13,299 bases of DNA. Origin: Gammaproteobacteria bacterium TMED92 (GTDB lineage Bacteria > Pseudomonadota > Gammaproteobacteria > Pseudomonadales > Azotimanducaceae). Shown here piece after piece: positions 8,000-13,299 of this stretch. The notes below the pieces were generated by a model. That model searched no databases. It was not told the DNA's origin and saw only the letters and a list, made by a program, of their open reading frames with translations. A program made the translations under genes and the position numbers. Position 1 is the first letter of the stretch; each line of letters begins with the position of its first letter. Location of the stretch: contig NHET02000110.1 in the NCBI GenBank assembly GCA_002170355.2, positions 1 through 13,299 on the forward strand, read 5' to 3'.

Positions 8000-9436
8000 T
8001 CACAATTGAGCGCGAATTAACTCGTTTACTTGTTTCGGGTTGGCTTTACCCGCTGTAGCCTTCATCACTTGACCGACGAGAAATCCCAGCACCTTATCTT
8101 TGCCTGCTTTGAGTTCGGCTACTTGATCTGGGTTTTGCTCCAGCACTTGCTTAACAATGACGGCCAGTTCGCCGTCGTCGTTCATCTGCTTGAGTCCTAG
8201 CTCTGCTATCAGAACATCTACCTCGGCGTTTGCGTCTGCGCTTGTCCACAACGCCTTAAACAGTTCTTTAGCGGTTTTTGAAGACAGTGTGTCATCGTCG
8301 AGCCGGGTAATGAGATAGCCCAACTGCTCTGGGCTGACGGGGCTGGCGTCGATGTTCAACTCTGCTTGATTAAGGTGCGCGCTAAGTTCACCGTTGAGCC
8401 AATTCGCGGTGACCTTGGCATTGCCGCATATTTGCAGCGTTGCATCAAAATAATCTGCCTTGTCGATGTCGTTACTCAAGCTTGCTGCATCGTAAGCTGA
8501 TAGCCCTAACTCTGTTTGATAGCGTTGCCGACGAGCTTCCGGAAGTTCGGGCAAGTTGTCTCGTACCCGCCGCACAAAGTCCTCGCTAATCTGCAAAGGC
8601 AATAAATCTGGGTCAGGAAAATAGCGGTAGTCTTCGCTGAGCTCTTTGCTGCGCATGCTGCGGGTTGCATCGGCGTCAGCGTCGAAAAGTCGCGTTTCTC
8701 GCGCTATGCTACCGCCTGATTCCAACACATCAATTTGCCGTTCAATTTCTAATTCGATGGCGCGCTCGACAAATCGAAATGAGTTGATGTTTTTTATTTC
8801 CGTACGCTCACCGAATTCCTCCTGTCCAGTGGGACGTACGGAAACATTGGCGTCGCAGCGCATGCTGCCTTCTGCGAGGTTACCGTCACAAATGCCTAAG
8901 TACTTGACTAAGTTGTGCATTTGGCGGAAATACGCGGCCGCCTCTTGGGCCGTGCGCAGATCTGGTTCAGACACGACCTCAAGCAGCGGCGTGCCGGTGC
9001 GGTTCAGGTCAATGCCTGTTTGTCCAGGAAATAGATCGTGCACCGACTTACCTGCGTCTTCCTCTAAATGGGCGCGAGTGATGCCGATCACCCGTTCGTC
9101 CCCATTATCCATGCTCAAGGTGATCTCGCCTTGGCCGACAATTGGCGTTGCAAACTGACTAATTTGATACCCCTTGGGCAAGTCCGGATAAAAGTAGTTT
9201 TTGCGGTCAAAGATCGAACGTAAGTTAATTTGCGCCCCTATAGCCAAGCCAAACGTGACTGCCATTTCGACGGCAGTCTCGTTCAATACTGGTAATACCC
9301 CTGGCAAGCCCAAGTCCACAGCGCAGGCTTGAGCGTTCGGAGCTGCGCCATATTTGGTAGCTGCGCCGGAAAAAATTTTGCTTTCAGTGGCCAGTTGAAC
9401 GTGGATTTCTAATCCGATAACCGCTTCCCAACTCAT
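8000..9436 (-). CDS. gatB: Asp-tRNA(Asn)/Glu-tRNA(Gln) amidotransferase subunit B
   Basis: This is the tRNA-binding kinase subunit of the GatCAB complex. It activates the side-chain carboxylate of Glu-tRNA(Gln) or Asp-tRNA(Asn) with ATP, ready for amidation. The length, 478 aa, is normal. E10 and H12 in GLEIHVQL and E125 in AHLEED match metal/active-site positions of S. aureus GatB. Also visible are [12 protein letters not shown] (41-52), [19 protein letters not shown] (76-94) and [15 protein letters not shown] (146-160). The C-terminal YqeY-like tRNA-binding tail ends in [16 protein letters not shown]. The start is the ATG at 9436, which overlaps the gatA stop as ATGA and has GGAG 8 nt upstream. 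The longer reading from 9487 would overlap gatA by 55 bp and is rejected. Confidence 0.97.
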   Translation of the reverse strand: MSWEAVIGLEIHVQLATESKIFSGAATKYGAAPNAQACAVDLGLPGVLPVLNETAVEMAVTFGLAIGAQINLRSIFDRKNYFYPDLPKGYQISQFATPIVGQGEITLSMDNGDERVIGITRAHLEEDAGKSVHDLFPGQTGIDLNRTGTPLLEVVSEPDLRTAQEAAAYFRQMHNLVKYLGICDGNLAEGSMRCDANVSVRPTGQEEFGERTEIKNINSFRFVERAIELEIERQIDVLESGGSIARETRLFDADADATRSMRSKELSEDYRYFPDPDLLPLQISEDFVRRVRDNLPELPEARRQRYQTELGLSAYDAASLSNDIDKADYFDATLQICGNAKVTANWLNGELSAHLNQAELNIDASPVSPEQLGYLITRLDDDTLSSKTAKELFKALWTSADANAEVDVLIAELGLKQMNDDGELAVIVKQVLEQNPDQVAELKAGKDKVLGFLVGQVMKATAGKANPKQVNELIRAQL

Positions 9437-10908
9437 GCTAACCACTCCGCACTCACCCGTTGACCGCCCGGTCGCTGCAAATGCCAATCGCTGTTGCGCT
9501 GATACTGCGCCGCCAAGCCGAGCAGTAGATCCTCCTGAAAAGCGGGCGCAATAAGCTGTGCTCCGATAGGCAATCCGTCAATAAAGCCACAAGGCATAGA
9601 CAGAGCGGGCAAACCGGCTAGGCTCGTAGGAACCGTATACAGATCCTGTTGGTACATAGCCACTGGGTCGCCGCTGAGCTGACCTTTTGTGAATGCGGGC
9701 GTCGGGCTGGTGGGTGTCAGTAAAATGTCGACGTCGGCAAACGCTGCCTTAAAGTCGTTCGCAATCAAGCGGCGAATGCGCTGGGCTTTGACGTAATAAG
9801 CGTCAAAATACCCTACCGATAAAGTATAGGTTCCGGTAAGAATCCGGCGCTTTACCTCGGCGCCGAAGCCTTCGCTACGCGAACGCCGATACAAGTCCTG
9901 CAAAGACTCTGGATTATCGCACCTGTGACCAAAGCGCACGCCGTCGTAACGAGAGAGGTTTGTTGACGCCTCTGCACCGGCGATCACGTAATAGGTCGGT
10001 ATTGCGGCATGAGTGTGCGGCAAACTGATATCAACCAGTCGGTGGCCTTGTTGTTTGAGGACACTATGCACGGCCTCTATCGCAGCATTATGGCTAAGGT
10101 CGTCGTAGTATTCCTTTGGCAGGCCGATGGTCAACGATCTACCTAAATTTGGGATGCCTGATTCGGCAATAGCAGCGAGCCATGCATCGTCTCGCCGTGC
10201 ACTGGTGGAGTCTTTGGCATCGAATCCAGCCATTGTGCTAAGCATTAAACCAGCGTCTTCAGCATCGCAGGTCATCGGTCCCGCTTGGTCCAGGCTTGAT
10301 GCAAAAGCGATCATGCCGTAGCGAGAGATACGCCCATAGGTAGGCTTCAGTCCGGTAATACCGCATAGCGCGGCTGGCTGGCGTATCGATCCTCCGGTAT
10401 CTGTGCCGGTGGCACAAGCTACCAGGCCCGCAGCTACCGCTGCCGCTGAACCGCCAGAGGAACCGCCTGGCACACGATCCAAATCCCAAGGATTACTGAC
10501 ACTGCCGAAATAACTAGATTCGTTAGACGAGCCCATGGCGAATTCGTCCATATTAGTTTTGCCGAGGGTGACAGCTCCGGCATTATCTAACAGCTCAACT
10601 ACATGGGCATTGTAGGGTGCGACGAAGTTTTCAAGCATGCGTGAGCCGCAAGTGGTGGGCAGTCCGTCAGTACAGAAAATGTCTTTGTGGGCAATTGGTA
10701 CGCCGGTTAAAGGATGCGTGTTCTTCTTCGCGCGTCGCTCATCGGCGGCGTCAGCTTGTTGCAACGCCCGCTCGTCGGCGATTGTGATAAAGCAATTTAA
10801 CGTCTCGTTGCGTAGTTGCTTGAGATGTTCTTGGGTCAACTCGCGGCTAGAAATTTGCCCTGCAGCGAGGGCTTTGCTCATGGCGCGTAAGGTTACCGGT
10901 GGTGCCAT
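9433..10908 (-). CDS. gatA: Asp-tRNA(Asn)/Glu-tRNA(Gln) amidotransferase subunit A
   Basis: This is the glutaminase subunit of GatCAB, an amidase-signature enzyme that releases ammonia from glutamine and channels it to GatB. Its 491 aa are normal for the family. The Ser-cisSer-Lys triad is intact: K75 in AHKD, S150 in the GGSSGGS amidase signature and S174 in [11 protein letters not shown]; the spacing equals that of S. aureus GatA (79/154/178). Its ATG overlaps the gatC stop by one base (TAATG), and its TGA overlaps the gatB start (ATGA), so the three subunits are translationally coupled and made in balance. Confidence 0.97.
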   Translation of the reverse strand: MAPPVTLRAMSKALAAGQISSRELTQEHLKQLRNETLNCFITIADERALQQADAADERRAKKNTHPLTGVPIAHKDIFCTDGLPTTCGSRMLENFVAPYNAHVVELLDNAGAVTLGKTNMDEFAMGSSNESSYFGSVSNPWDLDRVPGGSSGGSAAAVAAGLVACATGTDTGGSIRQPAALCGITGLKPTYGRISRYGMIAFASSLDQAGPMTCDAEDAGLMLSTMAGFDAKDSTSARRDDAWLAAIAESGIPNLGRSLTIGLPKEYYDDLSHNAAIEAVHSVLKQQGHRLVDISLPHTHAAIPTYYVIAGAEASTNLSRYDGVRFGHRCDNPESLQDLYRRSRSEGFGAEVKRRILTGTYTLSVGYFDAYYVKAQRIRRLIANDFKAAFADVDILLTPTSPTPAFTKGQLSGDPVAMYQQDLYTVPTSLAGLPALSMPCGFIDGLPIGAQLIAPAFQEDLLLGLAAQYQRNSDWHLQRPGGQRVSAEWLA

Positions 10909-11201
10909 TAGTCAATTACCCTTGGTACCAAGTAGTAGCCGTCGCTAGTGCTGGGCGCGTTCGTTTGGAACTTTTCTCTTTGATCGTGCTCATTGGCAAT
11001 GTCTTTGCGTAAACGTTGTGAACTGTCCAGTGGGTGAGAGAGAGGCGCAACCTCTCGGGTGTCCACCGTTTGCATCGCGTCGATCATAGTGATGATCTTC
11101 TCCAGATCCAGGCGAGCTTCTGCGCCGGCGGCAGGTTCAAAAGTAAGGCGAGCAAGATTCGCCAAGTGGTCGATAGGAATAACAGCTTTCGCGTCGCTCA
11201 T
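10908..11201 (-). CDS. gatC: Asp-tRNA(Asn)/Glu-tRNA(Gln) amidotransferase subunit C
   Basis: This is the small (97 aa) linker subunit that wraps between GatA and GatB and stabilises the complex. Family landmarks are HLANLARL near the N-terminus (12-19), a helix with the [12 protein letters not shown] pattern, the [11 protein letters not shown] segment (47-57), LRKD, and the C-terminal YYLVPRVID. It is first in the minus-strand gatCAB operon, whose order is the usual one, and is divergent from mreB. The ribosome site before its ATG is weak (GAG). gatA starts within its stop codon. Confidence 0.96.
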   Translation of the reverse strand: MSDAKAVIPIDHLANLARLTFEPAAGAEARLDLEKIITMIDAMQTVDTREVAPLSHPLDSSQRLRKDIANEHDQREKFQTNAPSTSDGYYLVPRVID

Positions 11202-11219
11202 TTCAGCTCATCAATCAAA

Positions 11220-11247
11220 AGACTAGGCAAGTGTACTGGCACGTCAA
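11220..11247 (-). promoter_or_regulatory. Possible sigma-70 promoter of gatCAB
   Basis: On the minus strand TTGACG (11247-11242, five of six consensus bases) is followed after 16 nt by TAGTCT (11225-11220, a weak -10). The start point would fall about 12 nt before the gatC ATG, leaving a very short leader. The -35 is good and the -10 is poor. Confidence 0.35.
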
Positions 11248-11284
11248 AAAAATTGCGCGAACTGGCAAATCATTGCTCCGATAA

Positions 11285-12436
<1,152 letters not shown>

Positions 12437-12448
12437 TAGGCTAAAACG

Positions 12449-12466
12449 CTTGGATAAGCTTGGATG
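12449..12466. repeat. Short direct repeat in mreB-mreC gap
   Basis: GCTTGGAT occurs at 12449-12456 and again at 12459-12466, 10 bp apart. The second copy contains the ATG of a 12-codon reading frame that ends at the TAG at 12500, just before the mreC ribosome site. Confidence 0.4.
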
Positions 12467-12500
12467 AGTCGTTCGCTAAACTCTGTTGTAAAGCCAGCGT

Positions 12501-12506
12501 AGAGGT
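12501..12506 (+). promoter_or_regulatory. Shine-Dalgarno supporting an ATT start of mreC
   Basis: AGAGGT lies 5 nt before ATT 12512. No comparable purine-rich site of the right type stands at the right distance before the ATG at 12551, where the upstream sequence is GTGGGGCGGGC. Confidence 0.6.
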
Positions 12507-12511
12507 CGGTC

Positions 12512-13299
12512 ATTAGAGCGCTCTTCGTCAAAAGCAGTGGGGCGGGCTATATGCTGCTGGTGTTGACGCTGCTGTCGTTGTTGCTTGCCTCGCTAGACGC
12601 TTACACACAGTACTTGCGCCCCGTGCGTTCGGCGCTGTTGCAAATTGTTAGTCCGCTCTACTACATTGCCGAAGCTCCATATTCGATTAGCGGCATAGTT
12701 AGTCGCAATTTCAGCAGTCGACAGGAGTTACTAGCGCGACTAGAGCAGCAGCAACTGCAATTGCTGACGCTGTCACACACTGCTCAGCGCTACCAAGCCT
12801 TAAGGGCGGACAACGACCGCATGCGCAATTTGCTGGGGTCGAAAGAGAAGTTGCCGGGCTCTGTACTGATTGCGGAAATTGTCAGTGTGCGTGCGACGCC
12901 AAATTCGCACCATGTGATTATTGATAAGGGAGCCCGAGATGGTCTGACCGTAGGCCAAGCGGTGTTGGACGCAAATGGATTGTTTGGCCAGGTTGTTGAA
13001 GTCAGCAGCGCCACCAGTCGAGTGTTACTGGTCATAGATAAAGACCACGCGGTACCAGTACAGGTAAATCGCAGTGGCGCGCGCAGTATCGCTGGAGGCA
13101 CAGGATCAAAAGATAATTTGGTGTTAGAGAGCGTGCCAATCTCCATGGATATTCAGGTCGGCGACTTATTGGAAACGTCGGGGCTGGGTGGTCGATTTCC
13201 TGTGGGTTATCCAGTGGCAGAAGTCACCGCTGTGGTGCTAGACGCAAATTCTGTGTTCGCGCAGGTGCAAGTGCGACCATTGGCGCGGATAAATCAGTC
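12512..13299 (+). CDS. mreC: Rod-shape determining protein MreC (3' end outside window)
   Basis: MreC is a bitopic inner-membrane protein whose periplasmic beta-barrel domains bind PBP2 and scaffold the elongation machinery. The window holds 262 codons, and the C-terminal end is missing. From ATT 12512 the protein begins with RALFVKSSGAGYMLLVLTLL after the initiator and aligns residue for residue with E. coli MreC (MKPIFSRGPS...). A membrane helix spans about 14-28, a coiled coil about 50-95 (SRQELLARLEQQQLQLL...NDRMRNLLGSKE), then the beta domains with HHVIIDKGARDGLTVGQAV, SRVLLVIDKDHAVPVQV and GDLLETSGLGGRFPVGYPVAEV. No ATG, GTG or TTG exists in frame between TAG 12500 and ATG 12551. Using ATG 12551 would delete the conserved cytoplasmic tail and start inside the membrane helix. 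It is cotranscribed with mreB. Confidence 0.9.
   Translation, partial: MRALFVKSSGAGYMLLVLTLLSLLLASLDAYTQYLRPVRSALLQIVSPLYYIAEAPYSISGIVSRNFSSRQELLARLEQQQLQLLTLSHTAQRYQALRADNDRMRNLLGSKEKLPGSVLIAEIVSVRATPNSHHVIIDKGARDGLTVGQAVLDANGLFGQVVEVSSATSRVLLVIDKDHAVPVQVNRSGARSIAGGTGSKDNLVLESVPISMDIQVGDLLETSGLGGRFPVGYPVAEVTAVVLDANSVFAQVQVRPLARINQ

Noticed and set aside
8646..9158. 170-codon plus-strand frame opposite gatB
   Set aside because: It is serine/arginine-rich with no recognisable motif and fully antisense to an intact gatB.
9437..9487. Longer start of gatB
   Set aside because: GatB starts at [15 protein letters not shown], coupled to gatA through ATGA; the extension lies inside gatA.

Overview
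The window looks like chromosomal DNA from a gammaproteobacterium. The best evidence is gatC-gatA-gatB running divergently from mreB-mreC, an arrangement known from Pseudomonas, together with an MreB N-terminus that is nearly the same as the E. coli one. I see no transposase, integrase, phage gene, CRISPR array, tRNA or rRNA. Most of the window is ordinary housekeeping and metabolic sequence. One exception is a single-chain glycyl-tRNA synthetase, which is not the type usual for this class.

Layout. Positions 1-1164 (+) hold the 3' part of an unrecognised acidic protein that is open at the window edge. Facing it is a minus-strand pair: glyQS (single-chain glycyl-tRNA synthetase, GTG start at 3266), followed after 7 nt by a LysE/RhtB-type exporter (GTG start at 1891). 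Divergent from glyQS is a plus-strand pair: a short-chain dehydrogenase (3477-4256) and a DUF1499 membrane protein (4290-5039). Next come a minus-strand YfcE/MJ0936-type metallophosphoesterase (5138-5620), an intrinsic terminator (5647-5675, minus), and a minus-strand pair made of a DUF35 zinc-ribbon/OB-fold protein and an SCP-x-like thiolase. A tandem-CBS protein (7552-7950, +) is divergent from that pair. The minus-strand operon gatC-gatA-gatB (11201 down to 8000) is tightly overlapped, and mreB-mreC runs off the right edge on the plus strand.

How the genes work together. GatCAB amidates misacylated Glu-tRNA(Gln) and/or Asp-tRNA(Asn), and GlyQS charges tRNA(Gly), so two translation functions lie here. 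MreB and MreC are core parts of the rod-shape elongation machinery. The DUF35/thiolase pair, and possibly the SDR, point to acyl-CoA metabolism; the DUF35 protein probably stabilises or feeds the thiolase.

The most notable point is the start of mreC. Its conserved N-terminal cytoplasmic segment is present, but the frame holds no ATG, GTG or TTG between a TAG at 12500 and an ATG at 12551. An ATT at 12512 aligns with the initiator Met of E. coli MreC and sits 5 nt after an AGAGGT Shine-Dalgarno, so an ATT start is the simplest reading. I found no convincing new multi-gene system.
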